A DNA stretch of 64,000 bases, from NCBI GenBank assembly GCA_026129685.1, contig JAHCHO010000002.1, positions 372,001-436,000 of the forward strand. The letters are read 5' to 3'. The translations under genes and the position numbers were made by a program. The stretch comes from Fimbriimonadaceae bacterium (GTDB taxonomy: Bacteria; Armatimonadota; Fimbriimonadia; Fimbriimonadales; Fimbriimonadaceae). Below, one piece after another: positions 42,516 to 49,540 of this stretch. Every line of letters begins with the position of its first letter. Within the stretch, counting starts at the first letter, position 1. The notes below the pieces were generated by a model. The model was given only the letters and a program-made list of their open reading frames with translations, did no database searches and had not been told where the DNA came from.

Positions 42516-43151
42516 GTGATGAAGCACGCTTATCGATCCGCGGCTTTGGCCGTCGTTTTCGCGACCGTTTCGGCGCTCGCCCAAACCTCCATCCCTCTCG
42601 TCAATGGTGACATCGAGTCCAACGTCTCGGCTCAGTTTGGCGCGATCGCGGGTTGGGGTCCCAACGGTGGTTGGGCTCTGCACAGCGGATTCGCGCGCCC
42701 GAACAACGGCACCCTGGGCAACAACTTCGGTTTTTATTCGGCGGGCTTGACGGAAACCGTCGGCCAACTCACCTCGCACCTGATCCTTCCCAGCGTCCAG
42801 TACCGATTCTGGAGTTGGGGCCAGGGCGGAGGCGACGACACCGGGACCATCCCGTTCCAGATCGGCTACGCGGCCACCACGGGCAACCTCGCCTCGTTCA
42901 CCGCCCTTGCGACGCAGACCCATGCGGTGGGCAACGCCTGGCAGGAGCTTCCCGGCGTGATCTACACGACCAACGACGTGGGCGCCGAACTGGGCAAGGA
43001 ACTCATCGTGCGCTATGGCAACGGCGCGGCGGGCGGCGTGTCGGACGTCTGGTTCGACAGCGCGCAAGCGACCTACCAGGCGGTTCCCGAGCCAGCGTCT
43101 CTCGCCGTCCTCGGGCTCGGTCTGTTCGCCCTCTTGCGACGACGCCGCTAG
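42516..43151 (+). CDS. PEP-CTERM sorted exoprotein
   Basis: A 211-residue exported protein. The signal peptide is at residues 1-23 (ending ALAQ), and the C-terminus has the sorting signal VPEPASLAVLGLGLFALLRRRR: Pro-Glu-Pro, one helix and a basic tail, processed by an exosortase. The middle is a beta-rich domain with GWGPNGGWALHSGFARP and VRYGNGAAGGVSDVWFD, typical of adhesin or carbohydrate-binding sandwiches. A TAGGAG Shine-Dalgarno lies 8-9 bases upstream. The exosortase gene is not in the window. Confidence 0.88.
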   Translation: MMKHAYRSAALAVVFATVSALAQTSIPLVNGDIESNVSAQFGAIAGWGPNGGWALHSGFARPNNGTLGNNFGFYSAGLTETVGQLTSHLILPSVQYRFWSWGQGGGDDTGTIPFQIGYAATTGNLASFTALATQTHAVGNAWQELPGVIYTTNDVGAELGKELIVRYGNGAAGGVSDVWFDSAQATYQAVPEPASLAVLGLGLFALLRRRR

Positions 43152-43167
43152 TCGCCTTGCAGGGAAA

Positions 43168-43188
43168 GGGGTTCGCTTGGCGAACCCC
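43168..43188 (+). terminator. Hairpin after the PEP-CTERM gene
   Basis: GGGGTTCGC (43168-43176) pairs with GCGAACCCC (43180-43188) around TTG. It lies 16 bases past the PEP-CTERM stop and 8 before the next ATG, without a U-tract. It could end the first transcript or limit translation of the second. Confidence 0.45.
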
Positions 43189-43196
43189 ATTCCGCG

Positions 43197-43895
43197 ATGC
43201 CCGAAGTCGACATCCTCGCCATCGGCGCCCACATGGGTGATGAGATCGCCTGGGGAATGACGCTCGCCGCCCATCGGCGCCAAGGCCTACGGGTCGGCAT
43301 GTTGCACCTGACTCCGGGTGAGAAGGGCCACAAGACGATGTCTCCGGAGGAGTACGCGGCTCAGAAGCGGATCGAGTCCGCCGCGTGCGCCGAAGACCTG
43401 GGCGCCGCTTGGTGGGCGCTGGACTACCGGGACGGCGAACTCCCGGTGGCGGAGGACGTGAAGTGGGGCATCGCGGACGTCCTGCGCGAAGCCCGCCCCC
43501 GGTTGGTCCTCACGCACTGGAAGGGCAGCATGCACAAGGATCACACGGCCGCCCACGAAAACCTGCCGGACGCCCGGTTCTTCGCGGGTTTGCCCGCTTT
43601 TCGGCGGCCCCTTCCCCACCACTGGGTCGGCCAGGTGCTGTTTGGGGAAAACTGGGAGGACCTGCGCGGCTACGAGCCGGAGGTCTACGTCCGCATCTTG
43701 CCGGAGGACCTGGACGTCTACGAGCGGGCCATGCGGCGGTACGCGCTGTTTCGCGGCGAAGTGGCGACCTTTCCCTATCTCGACTACTACAAAGCCCTCG
43801 TGCGCACCCGGGGTTGCGAGGTCGGCTGGGAGTTTGCCGCGAGCCACGCGGTGATGCCGGAGGCAAGGCGGCGTCGCCTCGAGTCCCTCGTGTGA
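43197..43895 (+). CDS. PIG-L/LmbE-family deacetylase-like protein
   Basis: A 232-residue Rossmann-like zinc hydrolase fold. The N-terminal motif reads GAHMGDE instead of the standard AHPDDE: the metal ligands His12 and Asp15 remain, but the general-base Asp14 is Gly. The second metal motif HKDHTAAH is present. Family members remove N-acetyl groups from GlcNAc derivatives, for example in bacillithiol synthesis; the AHMGD variant is a separate branch whose substrate is not known. The gene follows a hairpin by 8 bases. Confidence 0.82.
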   Translation: MPEVDILAIGAHMGDEIAWGMTLAAHRRQGLRVGMLHLTPGEKGHKTMSPEEYAAQKRIESAACAEDLGAAWWALDYRDGELPVAEDVKWGIADVLREARPRLVLTHWKGSMHKDHTAAHENLPDARFFAGLPAFRRPLPHHWVGQVLFGENWEDLRGYEPEVYVRILPEDLDVYERAMRRYALFRGEVATFPYLDYYKALVRTRGCEVGWEFAASHAVMPEARRRRLESLV

Positions 43896-43925
43896 GGACC
43901 GGTAGCCGCGGGGCCCGACCGCTGG

Positions 43926-43931
43926 TATAGT
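43926..43931 (+). promoter_or_regulatory. -10 box TATAGT upstream of the riboswitch
   Basis: TATAGT is followed about 7 bases later by a 6-bp hairpin with a UUCG loop (GGGCGG/CCGCCC, 43938-43953) that would sit at the 5' end of the RNA. No convincing -35 box is visible. Confidence 0.5.
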
Positions 43932-43957
43932 TTCTCTGGGCGGTTCGCCGCCCGACC

Positions 43958-44071
43958 AAGGCCTAATGTCGCGACCGTGACAGCGGGGGACCCGTTCCCC
44001 GGGGTGTATCCGGCCCATGCGCCGGAAGGGTGGTTCTTGACCCTAACCCGACAGCTAACCTCGCCGGCCGA
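43958..44071 (+). ncRNA. Cyclic di-AMP riboswitch (ydaO/yuaA class)
   Basis: The aptamer hallmarks are all seen in order. GGCC (43960-43963) and GGCC (44066-44069) close P1, with GCCTAAT on the 5' side (consensus GCCGAAT). Then come GGGGGACCC and GGGGTGTATCC, and a hairpin CCGGC/GCCGG. The 3' core is ACCCGACAGCTAACCTCG, nearly identical to the core in structurally solved members. The class binds c-di-AMP and usually controls cell-wall hydrolases or potassium and osmolyte transport, most often turning expression off. The gene downstream begins 35 bases later. Confidence 0.9.
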
Positions 44072-44091
44072 TGCAAGAACCGGGTTCGCCC

Positions 44092-44100
44092 GGAGGAGGT
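44092..44100 (+). promoter_or_regulatory. Shine-Dalgarno GGAGGAGGT deciding a TTG start
   Basis: GGAGGAGGT ends 6 bases before TTG 44107, an ideal placement. GAGGTTA (44096-44102) is exactly complementary to TAACCTC (44056-44062) in the aptamer core, and a CCGGG-UUCG-CCCGG hairpin (44080-44093) lies between them. Confidence 0.75.
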
Positions 44101-44106
44101 TACGAT

Positions 44107-44394
44107 TTGACGGAATTCGACGCGCGCGCCAAGATGGCGCACATTGAGGCATCCACGATGCCGCCGATGCGGAAGGTACGCGCCCTGTTGCGGTTGCGCC
44201 GCGCGATCCGACTTCGACTTCGAGCCTTGAGCGTTTCCCTCGCCGCTCCGATCGCCAAGATCGATCGCGATGCCGCCACGCGCATGACGCGTCTGCTCGA
44301 TAGCCTGCACCGGCTGGACAACGACGTCCAAGATGCCGCGCAGCGAGCGCTCGCGTCGCACGGGGCCAAGTCGTGGATCGGTTCGCCGCGATAG
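44107..44394 (+). CDS. Small helical protein under riboswitch control, unknown
   Basis: A 95-residue protein, rich in Arg, Ala and Leu, predicted to be almost all helix (TEFDARAKMAHIEA; MRKVRALLRLRRAIRLRLRA; RMTRLLDSLHRLDNDVQDAA). The first helix pair is strongly basic and amphipathic; no signal peptide or clear membrane segment. No family is recognised. The TTG start is set by the strong Shine-Dalgarno; the in-frame ATG at 44071 lies at the edge of the aptamer P1 and has no ribosome site. c-di-AMP control hints at a role in envelope or osmotic physiology. Confidence 0.75.
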   Translation: MTEFDARAKMAHIEASTMPPMRKVRALLRLRRAIRLRLRALSVSLAAPIAKIDRDAATRMTRLLDSLHRLDNDVQDAAQRALASHGAKSWIGSPR

Positions 44395-44460
44395 GGTTCG
44401 GTGGTGCCGGGGGCGCGGCCGCAACGGCGCGGCTTCGTCCCGCTCAAATCCAGGGTCCAC

Positions 44461-44493
44461 GGGCGCCGAAGGAAACACGGCGCCCATTTCCTC
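44461..44493 (+). terminator. Hairpin after the riboswitch-controlled gene
   Basis: GGGCGCC (44461-44467) pairs with GGCGCCC (44479-44485), followed by ATTTCCTC. It lies between the 3' ends of this gene and of the convergent M23 gene. Confidence 0.4.
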
Positions 44494-44512
44494 TTCGCCC
44501 AGTCGACCTCGG

Positions 44513-45655
44513 TCAACCGCCGAGGTAGGACAGCGGGTTGACGGGCGAACCGTTCACCCGCACCTCGAAGTGGAGGTGCGGGCCGGTGGAGAGGCCGGTG
44601 GATCCGACGAGCCCGATGCGCTGGCCACGGCGAACCTCCTGGCCCGACCCGACCAAGAGCCTCGAGCAGTGGCCGTAGAGCGTCGAGATTCGGCCCCCGT
44701 GGTCGATGACGATGTAGTTGCCGTAGCCCCGGCCGTACGCGGCGAAGATCACGGTCCCGTCGCCCGCCGCCATGATCGGCGTCCCGGTTCCGGCGCCGAA
44801 GTCCACGCCGGTGTGCATCCGGTTGCGCTTGAGAATCGGGTGGAAGCGGTTGCCAAAGCCGCTCGTCATCCTTCCGCTGACCGGTTTCCCGAGGCGGCCG
44901 CTGAACGCGCGTGGCACCGACCCCTTCGCGCTCGCGTAATACCGGGCGATCTGGCCCGCGATCGAGCGAGACTCCTCCTCGAGAATCGCCAACGCCCTCT
45001 CGAGTTCCTCGGCCTTGTTGCTGAGTTGGGCCAAGTAGGTTTGCTTCTGTCGCTTGGTGTCGCTCAGGTCGCCCTGTTGGCGCTCTTGATCGCGCTTGAG
45101 GCCGGCGATGCGGACGACGAGGCCATCGGCACGCTTCTTGTCGGACTCGATCCGTTGCGTCAGGGCTCGGTACTCGGTGAAGATTTCGCGATCGTGGGAC
45201 GCGACCCGCTCGTACACGTACCTTCGCGAGGCCAGTTCACCCACGCTGTTGACCCCGAGTACGGCGGAAACCGCCTGTCCCTCGCCGCGCATGTAGATCG
45301 CCTTCATGTGGAGGCGAACCTGGTCGCGCAGATTTTGAAGGCGGTCCCGAGCGGCCACGAGGTCGTCGGCCAGCGAGGCCTGCTCCCTTCGGCTCTCCTC
45401 GAGCCGGCGGGTGGTGTTCCCCAATTCGTTTTCCAGGCGATCGAGTCGCTCATCCACGTCGCGAATATCGACGCGCACCGCCCGCACCGCGCGCCGGGTC
45501 GCCTGGAGGGCCGCCCCCGTCCGCTTCTTCTCGGTCGTCAGCTCACGGAGTTTGGACTGCAGGCCCTTCACCTTGGTGGGGCTTGGTTTGGCGCTGGGTT
45601 GCCCCACCGCGACCATCGCCGAAAAACACGCCAGAACGAGCGCCCACTGCCTCAT
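44513..45655 (-). CDS. M23-family murein hydrolase activator/peptidase (EnvC/PcsB-like)
   Basis: A 380-residue exported protein. It has a signal peptide at residues 1-18, a long coiled coil (about 25-245), and a C-terminal LytM domain: SGFGNRFHPILKRNRMHTGVDFGAGTGTP, YGHCSRL and GPHLHFEV, with the zinc ligands (H in HTGVD, D, H-x-H) intact, so it may be an active peptidase. The coiled coil plus LytM layout and the place right after ftsE-ftsX, with a 4-base ATGA overlap, indicate control by FtsEX during division. Confidence 0.9.
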   Translation of the reverse strand: MRQWALVLACFSAMVAVGQPSAKPSPTKVKGLQSKLRELTTEKKRTGAALQATRRAVRAVRVDIRDVDERLDRLENELGNTTRRLEESRREQASLADDLVAARDRLQNLRDQVRLHMKAIYMRGEGQAVSAVLGVNSVGELASRRYVYERVASHDREIFTEYRALTQRIESDKKRADGLVVRIAGLKRDQERQQGDLSDTKRQKQTYLAQLSNKAEELERALAILEEESRSIAGQIARYYASAKGSVPRAFSGRLGKPVSGRMTSGFGNRFHPILKRNRMHTGVDFGAGTGTPIMAAGDGTVIFAAYGRGYGNYIVIDHGGRISTLYGHCSRLLVGSGQEVRRGQRIGLVGSTGLSTGPHLHFEVRVNGSPVNPLSYLGG

Positions 45656-46524
45656 GCTTCGCGAAGCGGCCTCCGTGCCGCCACAAGGGAACAGACGAAT
45701 CCGAACGCCCCCCCGGTTACGACGAGGAGCGCCAAGGTCGGCCAGAGCGGGAAAGGCGATGGGTCCACCGTCGCCATCAGCCCTTCGACGGTGGCGGCGA
45801 AGAGGCGGTAGACGGTGTAAAGCGCGGGGGTGGCGAGCGCCCCGCCGATCGCGCCCTGCACCGTCCCTTCGATGAGAAACGGGATCAGGATCGTGCTTTG
45901 GGTCGCCCCGACCAGGCTCATGATGCGAATCTCGCGGCGACGCGCGTGCAGCGCCAGCCGGATCGCGATGTAGATCAGGATGCCGGCGGTCGGGACCAGG
46001 GTGCCAAAGAGACCCAAGCCCAGCCATCCGAGGAGCCGGAGGATGTGGCTGATCAACTCGTGCTCTTCGCTCAGGTAGTTGACGCCGTTCGGCGCCACGG
46101 CGGGCAGTCGTTTGATCGAGGCGGCCACCGACCGGCTCTCTTCCAGGTCCTTCAGGATGACTTTGAAGGCGTCGGGGAGAGGGTTGCCCAGGTCCTCCGG
46201 CATCGCCTCCCGAAGGTCGCGCTTGAAGCGTTGCCAGGCGGCGTCCTTGGGAATATGCACCACAGTGTCCACCCCTTCGATCGCACGGATCGCGGTGGCG
46301 GTTTCACGGACCTGATCGTAGGTGGTCCCGTCGCGCAAGAACACCCGCATCTCGAACCGGCTGGGAAGCGAGCGCGCGTAGGCGTCGATCCGCCAGTAGG
46401 CGTACGCCAGCCCTCCGACAAGGAAGAGAGCGACCGCGGAGGTCGTGATCGTGGCGAACGTCATCCCCTTGTGCCGGGTGAGCGACGCCCACGCTTCGCC
46501 GATCAGGAACTGGAGCCTATTCAT
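45652..46524 (-). CDS. ftsX: Cell division protein FtsX
   Basis: Permease-like partner of FtsE, 290 residues. One helix near the N-terminus (TFATITTSAVALFLVGGLAYAY), a periplasmic loop of about 120 residues with the usual FLRDGTTYDQVRETATAIRA, then three helices with the FtsX core (RREIRIMSLVGATQSTILIPF). It carries the signal across the membrane to the M23 protein. The start ATG 46524 overlaps the end of ftsE by 8 bases. Confidence 0.93.
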   Translation of the reverse strand: MNRLQFLIGEAWASLTRHKGMTFATITTSAVALFLVGGLAYAYWRIDAYARSLPSRFEMRVFLRDGTTYDQVRETATAIRAIEGVDTVVHIPKDAAWQRFKRDLREAMPEDLGNPLPDAFKVILKDLEESRSVAASIKRLPAVAPNGVNYLSEEHELISHILRLLGWLGLGLFGTLVPTAGILIYIAIRLALHARRREIRIMSLVGATQSTILIPFLIEGTVQGAIGGALATPALYTVYRLFAATVEGLMATVDPSPFPLWPTLALLVVTGGAFGFVCSLVAARRPLREA

Positions 46525-47215
46525 CGTCGAAGCGGCTCCGATCCCCAATAACGTGGCCGTTCTCGAGGGTCACCACCCGACGGTTGGTCCGCCGGATCAC
46601 TTCCGTGTCGTGACTCGCGACGAGGACGGTCGTGCCTCGTAGATTGAGTAACTGCAGCAGTTCCATGATCTCCCAGGAATGCTGGGGGTCGAGGTTCCCG
46701 GTCGGTTCGTCGGCAAGAAGGAGGCTCGGGTTGTTGATGAGGGCGCGGCCGATGGCGACCCGCTGTTGCTCGCCGCCGCTCAGTTCGTGGGGAAAGGCGT
46801 CGGCGCGATGGCCGATTTGGACTCGTTCCAGAATGTCCGGAACCTTGCGCCGGACCTCCGCGCGCGACCTTCCCACCGCTCGCATCGCGTAGGCGACGTT
46901 CTCCCAAACCTTACGGCTGGGCAACAGGGCGAAATCCTGAGGAACGATGCCCATCTCGCGACGCAGCATCGGAACGTCCCGCACCGTCGCCAGGTCGCGG
47001 CCGTTGAGCCAGACTTTGCCCGCCGTTTCGCGGACCTGTCGGCTCAGGAGTTTGAGGACGGTGCTCTTGCCGGCGCCCGTTCGGCCGACGAAGAACACGA
47101 AGTCTCCCCGATGAATGCTCAGGGAGACGCCGCGAAGTCCGTAGACGAGATCGCTGAACTTGACTTCGACCCCGTCGAACACGATATAGGGGGACTCGGG
47201 TTTCTGCTCCGCCAC
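46517..47215 (-). CDS. ftsE: Cell division ATP-binding protein FtsE
   Basis: ATPase of the FtsEX complex, 232 residues. Walker [10 protein letters not shown]-loop [17 protein letters not shown], signature LSGGEQQR, Walker [13 protein letters not shown] and the H-loop VASHD are present. FtsEX uses ATP to switch on murein hydrolases at the septum. The start is GTG 47215 with TAGCAT ending 11 bases before it; a longer frame to 47323 lacks similarity. Confidence 0.93.
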   Translation of the reverse strand: MAEQKPESPYIVFDGVEVKFSDLVYGLRGVSLSIHRGDFVFFVGRTGAGKSTVLKLLSRQVRETAGKVWLNGRDLATVRDVPMLRREMGIVPQDFALLPSRKVWENVAYAMRAVGRSRAEVRRKVPDILERVQIGHRADAFPHELSGGEQQRVAIGRALINNPSLLLADEPTGNLDPQHSWEIMELLQLLNLRGTTVLVASHDTEVIRRTNRRVVTLENGHVIGDRSRFDDE

Positions 47216-47276
47216 GGGCCGAACCCATGCTACCTGCTTCGCCCCCTCGCCCCTCGCGGCAAGGGGGCGAAGCCGA

Positions 47277-48383
47277 TCAGTCCACCACGCTGACGGTGAA
47301 GCGTCGCCCATCGGCGACGCCACTCATGTCGATGCTTTCGACGCGCCGATCGTCCCGCATTCGCACGCGACCGTTGCCCGTGATTCGTCGGCTGAATCCG
47401 TCGGTCAGGGTCAGGGAGTAGTCCCGACCGTTGCGCGTCCATCGTCCCTTGAAGACCACGTCCTTCTGGCCGTCCACCTTGATCACGAACGTGCGGTCGC
47501 TCCGGATCGCGATGTCCGCCCGGTCGAGTCGGCTGGAATCTCGGTCGACCCTCAGGGTGCCCGAACCCCGAATGGTCGCGTCGAAGGAGTCGTCGTAGTC
47601 CGGGCGGCCGTCGGCGGCGGAGTCGAACGCGATACGGAACGAGCGGCCGTTGGCGGAGCCCTTCATCTGGATCGTTCGGACGGATCCGTCACGGTCGCGG
47701 GTCAGCGTGCCGGTCCCGCGCGACCCGCTTCGGTCGAACGCCCGGTCCACGTCGAGGTCGTAAGTCGAACCGTTGCCTCGCCGGTTCCACTGCCCGGTGA
47801 CCCTTACCTTGATGTCTCCGATGAACTGGATATCGAAGTCGCCGTTGCCCTTCATGGCGACGATCGCCTCGCGGACGTTGTCAAGACCGTCGAACTCCAC
47901 GACGCCACGCCCTCGGCTGCGGTGGTTGAAGGCGTCGCTCCAGCCGGAGCCGCCGGCTCCCCAGCCGGGCCCGGTCGGTCCTCCGTTGTCGCGGGCGGTG
48001 AAGCTCACCGAGAAGGCGTCCTCGTCGACCTTACCGGACAACTCGATGCCGCGCACGGCGGACCGACCCGCCATCGTCAGGGTGCCGCGTCCGCTCACTC
48101 GCTCGTTGCGGCCATTGACGTACTTGACATTGAGGGTGATGCCGCCCCCGCTCTCGGTCCAAACGCCCTCGAAGGACGGACTGCCCGCCCCACGGAACTG
48201 GATCGTGAAATCGCCGCGCGAATCGAGGCGAACGGTCGCGTCGGTCAGGGATTGGCCGCGCCCCCGAAAGGTGAAGAGACCGCTGCCCCGGATCGCGTCG
48301 TTCAGGTCGCGGTACTGGGCCGAGACGGCGCCCCCGGCGGCGGCGATGCCGATCAGCACGATGGTTCGGACAAGACTGTTCAT
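47277..48383 (-). CDS. Exported protein with repeated beta modules, unknown
   Basis: A 368-residue protein with a signal peptide (MNSLVRTIVLIGIAAAGGAVSAQ). Three similar modules of about 110 residues follow. Each has the pattern S-G-x-G-x-x-x-x, a strand with V-x-L-x-x-x-G-D-F-x-I-x-F, and then x-G-x-W and G-x-G-T-L-T (for example RGDFTIQFRG, NGDFDIQFIG, DRTFVIKVDG). The fold is probably all-beta, perhaps a sandwich or barrel built from repeats. No family recognised. It is upstream of ftsE on the same strand but 62 bases apart. Confidence 0.78.
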   Translation of the reverse strand: MNSLVRTIVLIGIAAAGGAVSAQYRDLNDAIRGSGLFTFRGRGQSLTDATVRLDSRGDFTIQFRGAGSPSFEGVWTESGGGITLNVKYVNGRNERVSGRGTLTMAGRSAVRGIELSGKVDEDAFSVSFTARDNGGPTGPGWGAGGSGWSDAFNHRSRGRGVVEFDGLDNVREAIVAMKGNGDFDIQFIGDIKVRVTGQWNRRGNGSTYDLDVDRAFDRSGSRGTGTLTRDRDGSVRTIQMKGSANGRSFRIAFDSAADGRPDYDDSFDATIRGSGTLRVDRDSSRLDRADIAIRSDRTFVIKVDGQKDVVFKGRWTRNGRDYSLTLTDGFSRRITGNGRVRMRDDRRVESIDMSGVADGRRFTVSVVD

Positions 48384-48479
48384 GGCGTGTTCGCGAGCGT
48401 TGCCGCCCGACTCCTAGTCTGCGCGACGTTTCGGATTCGATCGGCGGGCGGGCGCGTGGGTCCAAGGTCACGCTGGACG

Positions 48480-48508
48480 TTGTTCTTCCGGCTCGCCAAG
48501 CGTATGAC
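48480..48508 (+). promoter_or_regulatory. Possible promoter of the parvulin gene
   Basis: TTGTTC (48480-48485) and TATGAC (48503-48508) are 17 bases apart, giving a leader of about 63 bases. The -10 box is weak. Confidence 0.35.
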
Positions 48509-48577
48509 GCTCGAACCGTTCGCAAGGCACCGCGACCCATTGCCGTGCCAACATGGACCGTTCCCGAGGAAACCACC

Positions 48578-49540
48578 GTGAAACGACCCGCCATCTTGTT
48601 CACCTGTGCCGTTCTGGCCGCTTGCGTCGGCGCCCAAAGCGACCCCAACCGTCTCGTAATGACGGTCAACGGGGACGAGATCCGGGCGGACGAGTACTAC
48701 CGCCGGATGGAATTCTTGACGGGGGTCGGCAAACGGGTCGGGGACGGCTTCGTCGAGTTTCCCCCCGGCCTCCTCACCATCGAGCAACTGGTCTACGAGC
48801 GACTGATGAAGCAGCTCGCCGTCAAGAAAGGGGTGCTCCCGACCCCGACCATGGTCCAACAGGAGATTCAGTACCGGATCGAGGAAAATCCGAAGCTGCT
48901 CGAGGAATGGGATCGAACCGCCTTGCCCCGAACCGCACTCGACGAGCAGATCTTCCTGGAACTGCTCGAGTTCCGTTTGTACACCTTTGGGATCACGGTC
49001 ACCGACGCGCAGGTGGACGAGTTCTACAACGAGAACAAACCGATGTTCACCACTCCGGCACGGGCCGAGTTGCGGATGATCGCGGTAGCCGACGAAGCCG
49101 GCATGAGCGCGGCGGACGCCGACCTTGCCGCGAACAAGCCGTTCGCCGAAGTGGCGCGCAAACACAGCACCGACGTCAGCAAGGCCGCGGGAGGGGATTT
49201 CGGCATCGTGGCCTACGATCAGCTACCGCCGGGCATCGCGGACGCGGTGCGCGGTGCCGCCGATGGCAAGACCACGGGCTGGCTCAAGATTCAGGACAGC
49301 CACGTCAAGTTCCTCAAGGTCAAGAGCTATGCGGAGGAGCTTCAGAAGCTCGATGCTCCGCTTCGCCGCTCGATCCGCCGTCGACTGATGCTCGATCGCG
49401 GGCGCATCAAGAACGACGTGGTGAAAGAGATCAACGAATTGCGGGCCAAGAGCGCGGTGGACATCAAACAGGCGATGCTCGCGGACGCGTGGAAGCGGCT
49501 CAACCAGAGCCACCTCCGCTCTCAAGGGGCAGGCGGCTAG
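48578..49540 (+). CDS. Exported peptidyl-prolyl isomerase (PpiC/SurA-like)
   Basis: A 320-residue predicted lipoprotein or secreted foldase. The start is GTG 48578 (VKRPAILFTCAVLAAC), with GAGGA 7-8 bases upstream, giving a signal with a possible LAAC lipobox. A SurA-like N-terminal helical region (TVNGDEIRADEYYRRMEFL, LTIEQLVYERLMKQLAVKKG) leads to a parvulin domain at about 160-265 (FTTPARAELRMIAV, PFAEVARKHSTDVSKAAGGD, GIADAVRGAADGKTTGWLKI). It ends with a short helix. It probably helps outer-envelope proteins fold. Confidence 0.88.
   Translation: MKRPAILFTCAVLAACVGAQSDPNRLVMTVNGDEIRADEYYRRMEFLTGVGKRVGDGFVEFPPGLLTIEQLVYERLMKQLAVKKGVLPTPTMVQQEIQYRIEENPKLLEEWDRTALPRTALDEQIFLELLEFRLYTFGITVTDAQVDEFYNENKPMFTTPARAELRMIAVADEAGMSAADADLAANKPFAEVARKHSTDVSKAAGGDFGIVAYDQLPPGIADAVRGAADGKTTGWLKIQDSHVKFLKVKSYAEELQKLDAPLRRSIRRRLMLDRGRIKNDVVKEINELRAKSAVDIKQAMLADAWKRLNQSHLRSQGAGG

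Noticed and set aside
44071-44106. ATG 44071 as start of the riboswitch-controlled gene
   Set aside because: It lies at the edge of aptamer P1, has no ribosome site, and a strong GGAGGAGGT sits 6 bases before TTG 44107.
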